Shown: positions 16,459 to 25,539, counted from the stretch's first letter. The stretch: DNA of 64,000 bases from Flavobacterium sp. H122 (GCF_004959765.1 NZ_SJZD01000005.1:49542-113541), one strand, 5' to 3'. The notes: generated by a model not told the origin, from the letters alone. Numbers and translations are program-made.

Positions 16459-17289
16459 CTATTTGATTAAATAAATTCCGTCTTCTTTAATTTCAATCAA
16501 TTTTTTCTTGTACAAAGTTCCAACAGCTTTTTTGAAGGTCTTTTTACTCATTTGAAGTATTGTTTTAATATCTTCCGGATTACTATTGTCATGCAAACGC
16601 AGGAAACCCCGACTGGCTTTTAATTCATCCAATACTTTTTGAGCTGAAGCATCTATACGTTCCACACCAAAAGACTGGCGTGACACATCTATTTTACCAT
16701 CCGGACGGATATTCTTAATGTAACCTATAATTCTATCCCCTGTGCGTAAGTCTTCAAAAACTTCATTTTTATACAAAAGACCTTTATGCTTTTCGTTTAT
16801 AATCACATTAATACCCACTTCAGTAATATGGGAAACTATTAAATCTACCTCTTCTCCTTTTTCAAGGGTGATATTTTTATTGTCTAAAAACTGATTGGTT
16901 TTGCTTGAGCCAACCAAACGGTTAGTTTTCTCATCAATATACATATACACTAAATAGCGCTTGCCTTCTTCCATAGGACGTGCCTGTTCCTTAAAAGGCA
17001 CAAACAAATCTTTTTCCATCCCCCAGTTCATAAACGCACCAAACTTATTGATGTAATTCACCCGCAATAAAGCAAATTCATTCAAAAAGATATAAGGTTC
17101 CAGCGTTGTGGCTACCGGACGTTCCTCATGGTCAAGATACACAAAAACCTCGATTTCATCATCAATCTCATACTCCGAAGGAACATATTTATTAGGCAAT
17201 AACACATCGGAAGCTCCATCAGTAAGGTACAAACCTACATTAGTGCTTCTGGCAATTTTTAAAGTATTGAATTTTCCTATTTCAATCAT
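16459..17289 (-). CDS. CvfB-like S1 RNA-binding protein
   Basis: 276 residues, the usual length for CvfB/YitL. Tandem S1-like barrels occupy about 1-70, 70-140 and 145-210 (e.g. N-K-F-G-A-F-M-N-W-G, the pattern of an S1 strand pair), followed by a winged-helix end (about 225-276: K-T-I-L-Q-M-S-K-K-T-F-K-K-A-V-G-T-L-Y-K-K). In Gram-positive bacteria this family affects virulence and RNA binding; the role here is not known. Downstream of a DUF2853 gene, with a terminator between. Confidence 0.85.
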   Translation of the reverse strand: MIEIGKFNTLKIARSTNVGLYLTDGASDVLLPNKYVPSEYEIDDEIEVFVYLDHEERPVATTLEPYIFLNEFALLRVNYINKFGAFMNWGMEKDLFVPFKEQARPMEEGKRYLVYMYIDEKTNRLVGSSKTNQFLDNKNITLEKGEEVDLIVSHITEVGINVIINEKHKGLLYKNEVFEDLRTGDRIIGYIKNIRPDGKIDVSRQSFGVERIDASAQKVLDELKASRGFLRLHDNSNPEDIKTILQMSKKTFKKAVGTLYKKKLIEIKEDGIYLIK

Positions 17290-17321
17290 TTGTCATCAAT
17301 TTCGACGGCAAAGGTACAAAT

Positions 17322-17347
17322 AAAAAATCCCGATAAAAACCGGGATT
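17322..17347 (-). terminator. Terminator after the DUF2853 gene
   Basis: On the - strand AATCCCG and CGGGATT pair around a short A/T loop and are followed by TTTTTTATTT. It lies 20 bases past the DUF2853 stop, ahead of the CvfB-like start. Confidence 0.85.
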
Positions 17348-17366
17348 ATAATTGTAACTGCATATC

Positions 17367-17708
17367 TTATTTATAAACACTTTCTTTTTTAAAATGTTGT
17401 GCCAATAAATAATACACTACTGCACGATATTTATTTTTATTTGCACGTCCGTATTTTTCAATTACTGCATCAATACCTTTATCTAAATCCGGGCCGTCTT
17501 TTAATCCTAATTTTTTGATTAAAAAGTTGTTTTTAACAGTATCCAATTCTGATTGCTGCGAACCGGAAACAGTAGCCGCATCAGGATTATAAATAGATGG
17601 ACCACATCCTATAACAACTTTTGTCAGCAAACCCATGTCTGGTGTTACACCGCATTTTTCTTTCAAATCAGCAGCGTACTTTACAATTAGTTCGTCTCTT
17701 TTACTCAT
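17367..17708 (-). CDS. DUF2853-family protein
   Basis: 113 residues, soluble and helical. The opening K-R-D-E-L-I-V-K-Y-A-x-D-L-K-E-K-C-G and the G-C-G-P-S-I-Y-N-P-D-A-A-x-V-S segment (about 34-48) are the family signature. The end holds N-K-N-K-Y-R-A-V-V-Y-Y-L-L-A. It follows menD by 65 bases on the same strand. No function is established for the family. Confidence 0.88.
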   Translation of the reverse strand: MSKRDELIVKYAADLKEKCGVTPDMGLLTKVVIGCGPSIYNPDAATVSGSQQSELDTVKNNFLIKKLGLKDGPDLDKGIDAVIEKYGRANKNKYRAVVYYLLAQHFKKESVYK

Positions 17709-17773
17709 AGTTGAAGTTTTTTAGTTTAATAGTACTCTCAAATATAAATAGAATTAACGGGATTTTTGCCATT

Positions 17774-19435
17774 TTATTTTAACTGCTTCAAACTCTTAAA
17801 ATATTCAATTAAAATCGTATCATTCTCTTTTTCAGGAGTAAAGACTTCTAAAATCATTGGTTTTTCATCTTTCAGGAAGTCATTCCAGTTTTGAATTAAA
17901 CCACTTTCGTTTTCTGCTTTCAAATAATTAAAACCATACATTTTTGCCAAATGTTCAGCAGTTAAGTTATGAGAGGTTTCAAAATATGTATTGAAAGTTT
18001 CATTTTCCTGATGTCCGGGCAAAATTCTGAAAATCCCCCCTCCTCCATTATTAATTAAGATAATTTTGAAATTTTTAGGAATATAATTGTTCCAAAGCGC
18101 ATTACTGTCATAAAAGAAACTGATATCACCCGTAATAAAAACAGTTTGCTTCTTAGAAATTACCGATGCTCCTATTGCTGTAGTTGTACTGCCATCTATA
18201 CCACTGGTTCCACGGTTGCAATATACCTCAATACTTTTATCTACAGGAAAAAGCTGTGCATAACGTATAGGTGAACTATTGCTGACCTGCAGCTGGATAT
18301 TATCAGGCAATTTTCTTAAAATAGTTTCGAAAAGCTTTAAATCAGAAAACGGAATTTGATCAAGATATTCTTTATGCTTTTCTGCTCTGAATTCTCTTAT
18401 TTCAATGGCTTTCTGCTGGTAAACACTATCTATATTTATTGTTTTTGGGAAGAACCTTCTGAAGAAATTATCGGGTTCTTCTTCAAAATGCTGTGATAAA
18501 CAGTCAAAGGTATTATAGGCACGGAGTGTATCAACGTGCCAGTGTTGTTTTGGTTTATATTTTCTTAAAAACGCTTTAATTCTCTTCGACACAATCATTC
18601 CACCCAGTGTCAGTAAAATATCAGGCTGAAATTCCTTAAAATCATCTTCATTAAAAGGAGTAATTATTGTATCAATATTGGTGATAAAATTAGGATGATG
18701 TGCATTTGAAATTACCTCGGTCATCACCACTACAGATGTATCTTCACCAAGTTTATTTAAACATTCCTGCGAAATGGCACCAGGATAATTCCCGCCAATA
18801 AGAACAAGTTTCTTTTGTGATGTATTCCAGATTTGAACAAACTCTTCTAAGTCAACCTGTTCGTTTTCTTCTGAAACCAAGTTTACTATTACCGGTTTAA
18901 CTGAAAGTTCCTCAACGGTCTCATACAAAGGTTCCTCAAAAGGAACATTAATGTGTATTGGTCCTTTTTTAGAAATTGCCGTAAAAATTGCCTCCTGTAT
19001 TTTTAAATCATTTTCTTCCGAAGCTTCTTCGGTTAGATTAGCATTACACAGGATATGATTTGCATACACATTTTCCTGACGGATCGTTTGCCCGTCTCCA
19101 ATATCAATTTTATCGTGAGGTCTGTCTGCAGAAATGACGATTAAAGGAATCTGACTGTAAAAAGCCTCCGCAACCGCGGGATAATAATTCAGTAATGCTG
19201 AACCCGAAGTACAAACTACAGCCACAGGTTTTTGCAGCTGCTGTGCCATTCCAAGTGCAAAAAAAGCAGCGCTGCGCTCATCAGCAATACTATAGCATTT
19301 AAAAGCAGGATTATTAGTAAAACCAATTGTTAAAGGTGCGTTTCTTGACCCCGGTGAAATAACAATATGTTGAATTTCTTTAGCTTTACAGATTTCAATT
19401 ACACTTTGTGCTAAAGGTATTTTTGGATAAATCAT
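17774..19435 (-). CDS. menD: SEPHCHC synthase (menaquinone pathway)
   Basis: 553 residues, ThDP-dependent enzyme that adds the decarboxylated 2-oxoglutarate unit to isochorismate. N-terminal motif I-S-P-G-S-R-N-A-P-L (about 26-35), A-D-E-R-S-A-A-F-F-A-L-G carrying the catalytic-type Glu, T-S-G-S-A-x-x-N-Y-Y-P-A-V-A-E-A, C-terminal ThDP segment G-T-S-G-I-D-G-S-T-T-T-A-I-G and G-G-G-I-F-R-I-L-P-G. Full length. It lies 2 bases after the membrane-protein gene upstream, so the two are probably one transcript. Confidence 0.95.
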   Translation of the reverse strand: MIYPKIPLAQSVIEICKAKEIQHIVISPGSRNAPLTIGFTNNPAFKCYSIADERSAAFFALGMAQQLQKPVAVVCTSGSALLNYYPAVAEAFYSQIPLIVISADRPHDKIDIGDGQTIRQENVYANHILCNANLTEEASEENDLKIQEAIFTAISKKGPIHINVPFEEPLYETVEELSVKPVIVNLVSEENEQVDLEEFVQIWNTSQKKLVLIGGNYPGAISQECLNKLGEDTSVVVMTEVISNAHHPNFITNIDTIITPFNEDDFKEFQPDILLTLGGMIVSKRIKAFLRKYKPKQHWHVDTLRAYNTFDCLSQHFEEEPDNFFRRFFPKTINIDSVYQQKAIEIREFRAEKHKEYLDQIPFSDLKLFETILRKLPDNIQLQVSNSSPIRYAQLFPVDKSIEVYCNRGTSGIDGSTTTAIGASVISKKQTVFITGDISFFYDSNALWNNYIPKNFKIILINNGGGGIFRILPGHQENETFNTYFETSHNLTAEHLAKMYGFNYLKAENESGLIQNWNDFLKDEKPMILEVFTPEKENDTILIEYFKSLKQLK

Positions 19436-19437
19436 TT

Positions 19438-20151
19438 TTAAAATTTCAGAAAAGCAAAGTTACGAAGTTGCCCGTCTTTTTTATCATTTCCTTCTTCTTC
19501 TTTTAAAATCAAAAATTGATAAAACGTAAAATGGGAAACCCCATAAAGCAAGATTACCATTTGGTAAATAGCTTCATTTTTCACATAAAACTTATTAATA
19601 AAAAAAGCTCCTATCTGAATAATAAAAAATATGGTACTTACTAAAAGCCAGTATTCTTTTTTCCCCGGCGTATTTATATAATTTATTATCGCCACTCCAC
19701 CCAAAAAAGAAGTCAGAAAAGCATTCATTATCCATATATAATATGAGTCCCCTAACGAGTCCATAACAAAATTGATAATATATAGATAAATAACAAAAAA
19801 AGGAATCAATGCTATACTTACTGCCAGTCTGTTTTTAGAAGTAACCAAATCCAACACCAGTATTGACAGGCATAATTTGAACAGTACCGAAGAAAGGGTT
19901 CCATAAACAAATAACGAAGTGTCTCCAGTTGCAAAAAAAACAGATGCTCCCTGATAAAAAAGCAATCCTATTATATAAACTATCTGTTTTTTTGAAGAGC
20001 TTATGTAGTAAAGTATCATTAAAACAGGGATCCTGACAAACCAAAAAACAGTTTCAAATTCCTGCAGCTCCAATAAAGAAGAAAAACTATACAGTAATAA
20101 ATTTACAAAGTATAGAATTATCAATATTTTTGAGAAAATTTGTAACTTCAT
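19438..20151 (-). CDS. Integral membrane protein of unknown function
   Basis: 237 residues from the ATG at 20151 (M-K-L-Q-I-F-S-K); the frame is open to a TTG at 20184, but the upstream codons are not hydrophobic or family-like. About seven or eight hydrophobic helices are visible, with a Lys/Glu-rich C-terminal tail (E-E-E-G-N-D-K-K-D-G). The general look resembles YhhN-type membrane proteins but I see no clear signature. It is directly upstream of menD. Confidence 0.65.
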   Translation of the reverse strand: MKLQIFSKILIILYFVNLLLYSFSSLLELQEFETVFWFVRIPVLMILYYISSSKKQIVYIIGLLFYQGASVFFATGDTSLFVYGTLSSVLFKLCLSILVLDLVTSKNRLAVSIALIPFFVIYLYIINFVMDSLGDSYYIWIMNAFLTSFLGGVAIINYINTPGKKEYWLLVSTIFFIIQIGAFFINKFYVKNEAIYQMVILLYGVSHFTFYQFLILKEEEGNDKKDGQLRNFAFLKF

Positions 20152-20224
20152 ATATCCTTTACCTGCTCCCTTTGAGAGTAGCAATATATAAATTTAATAT
20201 TAAAAAAATCATATTCAAAAGATT

Positions 20225-20719
20225 ATGTCAATTAAAATAAGACAAGCAAACATCGAAGACATGCCGTCAGTTCTTGAAATTGTGAATTACGAAATTCTTA
20301 ACACAACGGCAATTTGGGATTATGACGTAAGAACTTTAGCACAGCAGGAGGCTATTTTAAAAGAAAAAACAGAAAAAAATTTTCCGTTTTTAGTTGCAGA
20401 AAAAGAAGGCAAAATAATTGGTTTCGGCACTTATGGCCCATTCCGACACAAAATAGGATACCGGTTTACTGTAGAGCATTCGGTTTATGTTCATAAAGAC
20501 CATCACGGGAACGGTGCCGGTTCAATTCTCTTAAAAGAGCTTATTGAAATTGCAAAAACGCAAAACCTGCACACGATGATAGGTGTCATTGATTCGGAAA
20601 ATCTGGGAAGTATAGCATTTCATAAGAAACTGGGGTTTAAAGAAGTTGGCCATATTAAAGAAACCGGATTTAAGTTTGACAGATGGCTGGATTCTGTTTT
20701 TGTACAGATACTTTTATAG
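20225..20719 (+). CDS. GNAT N-acetyltransferase, phosphinothricin-acetyltransferase-like
   Basis: 164 residues. Family pattern: I-R-Q-A-N-I-E-D-M (start), F-G-T-Y-G-P-F-R, E-H-S-V-Y-V-H-K-D-H-H-G-N-G-A-G (acetyl-CoA loop, about 93-108), then N-L-G-S-I-A-F-H-K-K-L-G-F-K-E-V-G. Such PAT/MddA-type enzymes acetylate amino acid analogues such as methionine sulfone or phosphinothricin. Divergent from the membrane gene by 73 bases. The exact substrate is unknown. Confidence 0.88.
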   Translation: MSIKIRQANIEDMPSVLEIVNYEILNTTAIWDYDVRTLAQQEAILKEKTEKNFPFLVAEKEGKIIGFGTYGPFRHKIGYRFTVEHSVYVHKDHHGNGAGSILLKELIEIAKTQNLHTMIGVIDSENLGSIAFHKKLGFKEVGHIKETGFKFDRWLDSVFVQILL

Positions 20720-20777
20720 TCGTAACAAACCTTTGCTGTAAGCAACCGTAATAAGAAATCGCAGTATCTGTGTAAAA

Positions 20778-20803
20778 ACTGAAAACTGTGACTGAAAACT
20801 GTG
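20778..20803 (+). repeat. 13-bp perfect tandem repeat
   Basis: ACTGAAAACTGTG occurs twice without a gap, followed by ACT. It lies in the 124-bp gap before prmA. Short spacer repeats of this kind look like neutral intergenic filler. Confidence 0.75.
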
Positions 20804-20822
20804 ACTAAAACTTCTAAATAAC

Positions 20823-20830
20823 TACCTTTG
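20823..20830 (+). promoter_or_regulatory. Candidate -7 element of prmA
   Basis: TACCTTTG, a match to the Bacteroidota -7 consensus TAnnTTTG, 13 bases before the prmA ATG. This implies a very short leader. No clear -33 box. Confidence 0.45.
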
Positions 20831-20843
20831 CAAAAAAAATTTC

Positions 20844-21680
20844 ATGCAAAACATATATATAGGCTACCATTTTCAAGTAGAACCAAAAGAATTAGGATCA
20901 GAAATTTTAATTGCTGAATTAGGAGAACTTCCTTTTGATAGTTTTATTGAAACAGAAAATGGTTTTTCTGCTTATATCCCTAAGGATGAATGGAATGAAA
21001 ACATTTTAGATGACATCTATATTTTAAACAATCCGGAATTCAAAATCAGTTTTACTTTTGAAGAAATTGAACAACAAAACTGGAATGAAGAATGGGAAAA
21101 AAACTTTGAGCCCATTGATGTAGATGGATTATGCCATGTACGTGCTCCATTCCACCCAAAAACGGATGCAAAATATGATATCGTGATTGAGCCTAAAATG
21201 AGTTTTGGGACAGGACATCATGAAACTACTCATATGATGATTCAACATTTATTGGAAATGGATGTTGAAGGAATGAAAACTCTTGATATGGGTTGCGGGA
21301 CAGCCATTTTAGCCATTTTAGCAGAAATGAAAGGTGCACAACCTATCGATGCTATTGATATTGACAACTGGTGTTTTATAAACTCTATAGAAAATGCAGA
21401 AAGAAATAACTGCAGACACATATCTGTTTACGAAGGTGATGCTTCACTTTTAACCGGCAAAAAATACGATTTAATTATTGCCAATATCAACAGAAACATA
21501 TTACTGAATGATATGCAGACTTATGTTGATTGCTTGAATCCAAATGGCATTATTTTATTCAGTGGATTTTACGAACAAGACATCCCATTCATAGATGCTT
21601 CTTGTACAGAAAAAGGGTTAACTTTTGTTAAAAAAATCAACCGAAACAACTGGGTATCACTAAAATATGTAAATTCGTAA
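20844..21680 (+). CDS. prmA: Ribosomal protein L11 methyltransferase
   Basis: 278 residues. N-terminal recognition domain about 1-100 and a Rossmann SAM-binding domain with K-T-L-D-M-G-C-G-T-A-I-L-A-I-L. The segment F-G-T-G-H-H-E-T-T (about 119-127) is diagnostic of PrmA, and A-N-I-N-R-N-I-L-L carries the N-x-x-x-x-L catalytic loop. It methylates ribosomal protein L11. It leads a unit with clpS 23 bases downstream. Confidence 0.95.
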   Translation: MQNIYIGYHFQVEPKELGSEILIAELGELPFDSFIETENGFSAYIPKDEWNENILDDIYILNNPEFKISFTFEEIEQQNWNEEWEKNFEPIDVDGLCHVRAPFHPKTDAKYDIVIEPKMSFGTGHHETTHMMIQHLLEMDVEGMKTLDMGCGTAILAILAEMKGAQPIDAIDIDNWCFINSIENAERNNCRHISVYEGDASLLTGKKYDLIIANINRNILLNDMQTYVDCLNPNGIILFSGFYEQDIPFIDASCTEKGLTFVKKINRNNWVSLKYVNS

Positions 21681-21703
21681 TAAGGTAAATCATAAAAATT
21701 CAA

Positions 21704-21979
21704 ATGGCAACAATTGAAAAAACACAAGAGCAAGTAGATGTACTGGAGTTGGTTGCTACCAACAATGAAATTATTTTATATAACGACGACGTAAATACTT
21801 TTGACCACGTAATAGAAACGCTGATCCGGGTTTGTAACCACGAGGAACTACAGGCAGAACAATGCGCATTACTTGTTCATTACACAGGAAAATGCGGAGT
21901 TAAAACAGGTTCTTTTGACGAATTAAAACCTCAATGCAGTGCATTATTGGATGCTGGCTTGAGTGCTGAAATTATTTAA
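21704..21979 (+). CDS. clpS: ClpS, adaptor of the Clp protease
   Basis: 91 residues. The N-D-D-V-N-T-F-D-H-V-I-E-T-L motif (about 27-40) is the N-degron binding site, followed by C-N-H-E-E-L-Q-A-E-Q-C-A and the H-Y-T-G-K-C-G-V-K-T-G core. It delivers N-end-rule substrates to ClpAP/ClpCP. Pairing with prmA is common in Flavobacteriaceae. Confidence 0.95.
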   Translation: MATIEKTQEQVDVLELVATNNEIILYNDDVNTFDHVIETLIRVCNHEELQAEQCALLVHYTGKCGVKTGSFDELKPQCSALLDAGLSAEII

Positions 21980-21982
21980 CAA

Positions 21983-21990
21983 TAAATTTG
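21983..21990 (+). promoter_or_regulatory. Candidate -7 element of the hydroxylase gene
   Basis: TAAATTTG matches TAnnTTTG, just after the clpS stop and 48 bases before the ATG at 22039. No -33 box is evident. Confidence 0.3.
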
Positions 21991-22038
21991 TAAAATCCTT
22001 ATTTCTATATATCTTTCCATCCTAAATTTTGATTGATT

Positions 22039-23310
22039 ATGGAAGTTTACGGAAAAATACTCATTATCGCGATGCCTTGTTTTTTGGCGTTGATTATTAT
22101 TGAAAAATTGTACGGTTATTATAAAGGAATTGATCATGTGCCTGTCATGGATAGTATCTCAAGTATCAGTTCTGGTATTACCAATGCCGTTAAGGATGTT
22201 TTAGGATTGAGCATTTCTCTTTTGACTTATGAATTGATGGTTTCCAAACTGGCGTTTTTCACTATTGAAGAATCAGCTTTAGCCTATATTATCGCTTTTA
22301 TTGCTATAGATTTTCAAGGGTATTGGACACACAGATGGGCTCATCAGATCAATTTTTTCTGGAACAAGCACGCTATTCACCACAGTAGTGAAGAGTTTAA
22401 TCTTTCGTGTGCATTGCGTCAATCTGTTTCGCAGTTTTTCAATTTATTTACGTTCCTTTTGCTACCGGCTGCTTTATTGGGAGTCCCTGCTAAAGTTATT
22501 GCCATAACACTTCCAATCCAGTTTTTTGTACAATTTTGGTACCATACCAGATACATCAATAAAATGGGCTTTTTAGAGAAAATTATTGTAACACCATCCC
22601 ACCATAGAGTTCACCACGCTATTAATCCGGAATATATGGATAAGAACCATTCACAGGTATTTATAATCTGGGATAAACTGTTTGGTACTTTTCAGGAAGA
22701 ATTACCAAATGTCCCCGCTGTTTTTGGAATTACCCGTCCTGCAGAAACGTGGAATCCTTTCAAAATAAACTTTCAGCATTTATGGGTTCTGATCAAAGAT
22801 GCCTGGCATGCAGAAAAATTTACAGATAAACTAAAAATATGGTTTATGCCTACAGGATGGCGCCCGGAGGGATTTGATGAAAAATATCCAATCCATAAAA
22901 TTGATAATGTTTATAATTTTCAAAAATTCGGAACTGACAACAGTAAAACACTGATTGGCTGGTCAATTGCACAATTATTGATTACTTTATTGATTATCTC
23001 TTACTTATTTGACAATATTGCAAAAATTGGAATCCCGGGGATTTTCATTTATGGTTTTTTCATTTTTGCAACAATTTACAGTTACAGTGAATTGATGGAC
23101 AAAAACAGATATGCTTTTATCTACGAAGGCATCCGGTATGCTTTTGCGATTGCAATTGTTTACTTCACCGGAAGCTGGTTTAAAATAGATGATGTTATTC
23201 CGTACGGTACTATTATTATTATGGGATATCTAACCCTATCTCTTTTGATCAGCATTTATTTTGCAACTGTTGAATTCAAAGAAACCCAAAACCAACCTGC
23301 TTTAAGCTGA
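22039..23310 (+). CDS. Sterol desaturase / fatty acid hydroxylase superfamily membrane protein
   Basis: 423 residues from the ATG at 22039 (the frame runs back to a TTG at 22033). It has several membrane helices and the di-iron histidine clusters H-R-W-A-H, H-A-I-H-H, H-T-R and H-H-R-V-H-H-A within about residues 100-205. The length and extra C-terminal helices resemble the alkylglycerol monooxygenase (TMEM195) branch. Substrate in bacteria unknown. The next gene starts 4 bases after its stop. Confidence 0.88.
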   Translation: MEVYGKILIIAMPCFLALIIIEKLYGYYKGIDHVPVMDSISSISSGITNAVKDVLGLSISLLTYELMVSKLAFFTIEESALAYIIAFIAIDFQGYWTHRWAHQINFFWNKHAIHHSSEEFNLSCALRQSVSQFFNLFTFLLLPAALLGVPAKVIAITLPIQFFVQFWYHTRYINKMGFLEKIIVTPSHHRVHHAINPEYMDKNHSQVFIIWDKLFGTFQEELPNVPAVFGITRPAETWNPFKINFQHLWVLIKDAWHAEKFTDKLKIWFMPTGWRPEGFDEKYPIHKIDNVYNFQKFGTDNSKTLIGWSIAQLLITLLIISYLFDNIAKIGIPGIFIYGFFIFATIYSYSELMDKNRYAFIYEGIRYAFAIAIVYFTGSWFKIDDVIPYGTIIIMGYLTLSLLISIYFATVEFKETQNQPALS

Positions 23311-23314
23311 TTTT

Positions 23315-23977
23315 ATGAGTAATTATTTAAAAATTTTCATTGGAATAAGTGTATTCTATCTAATTTTATTGTTTTTTGATCAGGATGAAATTGCCTGGTA
23401 TTTAAAACCCGTTTTACTTCCTTTTCTGATTTTGGAAACATATTCATCTGAAAAATTTAAAACTAAAAACCTGCTTCTTTCTGCATTGGTCTTTTCATGG
23501 ATTGGAGATATCGTTTTAATGTTTACAGATAAAGGAGAACTATACTTTATTTTCGGGCTGGTATCCTTCCTGATAGCACATGTTCTCTTTATTTTCTTAT
23601 TTATAAAACAAAACAAAGAAAACAGCAAAACCCCTAAATTATTCTGGTTAAGCGTTTTGGGAGTAGTGTTCTATTTATTTGGAATGCTGTCACTTCTGTT
23701 TCCGAAATTAGGCGATTTAAAGATACCTGTAGCAGTTTATGCCATAACAATATCATTAATGCTTTTACTGGCAATAAAAGGATATTTCAACTGGAGCGAA
23801 CCTAACAACCAGACTATACTGTTCGGCGCTTTGTTTTTTATCTCTTCCGACAGTATTTTGGCTATAAACAAATTTCACACCGAGTTGCCGAAGTCAGGTT
23901 TTTTTATAATGATAACCTACCTGATTGCACAATATTTAATTACGGAAGGAATTATAAGATTAAATCATACGAAATAA
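23315..23977 (+). CDS. YhhN-family membrane protein (lysoplasmalogenase-like)
   Basis: 220 residues, about eight hydrophobic helices. S-W-I-G-D-I-V-L-M-F (about 62-71) and the G-A-L-F-F-I-S-S-D-S-I-L-A-I-N segment near 171-185 match the YhhN/TMEM86 family, whose animal members hydrolyse lysoplasmalogens. Its placement next to an alkylglycerol-monooxygenase-like gene suggests ether-lipid metabolism, which is inference. Ends at a strong terminator. Confidence 0.85.
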   Translation: MSNYLKIFIGISVFYLILLFFDQDEIAWYLKPVLLPFLILETYSSEKFKTKNLLLSALVFSWIGDIVLMFTDKGELYFIFGLVSFLIAHVLFIFLFIKQNKENSKTPKLFWLSVLGVVFYLFGMLSLLFPKLGDLKIPVAVYAITISLMLLLAIKGYFNWSEPNNQTILFGALFFISSDSILAINKFHTELPKSGFFIMITYLIAQYLITEGIIRLNHTK

Positions 23978-23988
23978 AAAAGAACTTT

Positions 23989-24030
23989 ATATGTAATCAT
24001 GCTGTTCTTTAAAAAAGCATGATTACATAT
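23989..24030 (+). terminator. Bidirectional terminator between convergent genes
   Basis: A 15-bp perfect stem ATATGTAATCATGCT / AGCATGATTACATAT with a 12-nt loop, then ATTTTTTTG. It serves the + strand YhhN gene and, read the other way, the - strand glycosyltransferase. Confidence 0.85.
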
Positions 24031-24051
24031 ATTTTTTTGTTTTGATATATT

Positions 24052-25335
24052 TTAAAGTGATTTAATAATCTCTGAAAGTTTTTGAGTCAGATTTTTTCTT
24101 GAATACTGCTGCAATCCTACACCATAAGCTTTCAATTCATTTCTCTTATAAGCTTCATAATGTTTTTGAAGGATTGTCTTCAAATTTTCTTTTTCATTGT
24201 AAGTAAAGAAATTACCGGTATTCGTACCTGTGATAATTTCAGCAAAATCAGAACCTTGAGGACCTACAGCAACAATTGGCCTTTCCGAAACAATATATTC
24301 AAAGACTTTCCCTGGAATAATGCTTTTAGTTTCTTCCGAATCAATTTCTATCAGCAACAAAACCTGTGATTTTCTTTGATGTTCCACTGCTTCCTGATGT
24401 GATACATAACCTAAATTATTCACATAGTCATTTAATCCATAGTCATTTATTGAAGCCAAAACTTCCTGACTTGTAGCTCCAATTAATTTCAACTGAAAAT
24501 CAGAAGCGAAATCAGCATTTTCGTTTATTAATTCTTCTAGCACCTGCCATACAATCTGAGGGTTTCTATCAGATAAAAACGAACCAATATGCGCTAACGT
24601 AAACTTTTCATCCAAAGACAGCTTCGCAATTCTCTCCGCATCATAGCCATTGGTAATAACATGAATAGGTTTATTAGTGATTGCTTCAAACTCCTTTTTG
24701 GTTGTTGGACTCGTCACAATTAGTTCATCAGCCGAATTCATAACTTCGCTTTCCAAATCTTTATGTTTTTGAGCCGATTTTTTAGTCAGTTTTAAAGCTT
24801 TATGATAACCTATGGTTGTCCAGGGATCACGAAAATCGGCAATCCACTTAACGTTTAATTTTTTCTTCAACCCAAGACCTATCAAATGAAGACTATGCGG
24901 TGGCCCGGTAGTAATAATTGTTTCGATATTGTTCTCCTGAATGTATTCAGACAAATAACTTATTGAAGGTTTTACCCATAACGCACGGGCATCAGGAATA
25001 AACAAATTACCACGAACCCAAAGCATCATTTTTTGCATAAAAGACTGCTTTTTTTGTGCCGGTATAATTCCTGAACTGATCTTTTTTGTGCTGTTTTTTG
25101 AAAACATTGATGCCCAGGCATACGGTTCAATGATTTTATTTTTTAAGATGGTTACCTCTTTAGGAACTTCTGCAAGTAGATTCGTATCAACTAAAGGGTA
25201 TGTTGGATTTTCAGGAATATAAACAATAGGCTGTATATCAAAATCGGGAAGATATTTCACGAACTTCAACCAACGCTGTACTCCGGGACCTCCTGCAGGC
25301 GGCCAATAATATGTTATAATTAATACTTTTTTCAT
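24052..25335 (-). CDS. GT4-type glycosyltransferase
   Basis: 427 residues from the ATG at 25335 (M-K-K-V-L-I-I-T-Y-Y-W-P-P-A-G-G). It has the N-terminal Y-W-P-P-A-G-G-P-G-V-Q-R motif and the C-terminal GT-B nucleotide-sugar domain (L-A-H-I-G-S, then I-P-G-K-V-F-E-Y-I-V-S with the Glu typical of GT4). N-terminal acceptor domain, no signal peptide. Substrate unknown. Stands alone, with a 200-base repeat-rich gap upstream. Confidence 0.85.
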   Translation of the reverse strand: MKKVLIITYYWPPAGGPGVQRWLKFVKYLPDFDIQPIVYIPENPTYPLVDTNLLAEVPKEVTILKNKIIEPYAWASMFSKNSTKKISSGIIPAQKKQSFMQKMMLWVRGNLFIPDARALWVKPSISYLSEYIQENNIETIITTGPPHSLHLIGLGLKKKLNVKWIADFRDPWTTIGYHKALKLTKKSAQKHKDLESEVMNSADELIVTSPTTKKEFEAITNKPIHVITNGYDAERIAKLSLDEKFTLAHIGSFLSDRNPQIVWQVLEELINENADFASDFQLKLIGATSQEVLASINDYGLNDYVNNLGYVSHQEAVEHQRKSQVLLLIEIDSEETKSIIPGKVFEYIVSERPIVAVGPQGSDFAEIITGTNTGNFFTYNEKENLKTILQKHYEAYKRNELKAYGVGLQQYSRKNLTQKLSEIIKSL

Positions 25336-25344
25336 TTTATAAAA

Positions 25345-25441
25345 CATATAAGTAATATAAGTTCACAAAAGCTTTTCCTTTCTACAAAGCTTATATCATT
25401 AAAATATTTGAACCATATAAGCCATATAAGTACACAAAAGT
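25345..25441 (-). repeat. Degenerate direct repeats in spacer
   Basis: A 28-nt unit at 25345-25372 recurs at 25414-25441 with 24 of 28 bases identical (CATATAAG..ATATAAGT.CACAAAAG). A third, reversed and degenerate copy (CTTATATGTCTTATGTG) is at 25518-25534. These look like mobile or spreading intergenic repeat units. Confidence 0.55.
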
Positions 25442-25539
25442 ATTTTTACTATAGTCTATAAGATGGTTGAATTCTAAAAATACAAAAGTTACTCTAACTC
25501 AAAAAATCTTAAATTTCTTATATGTCTTATGTGATTGAT

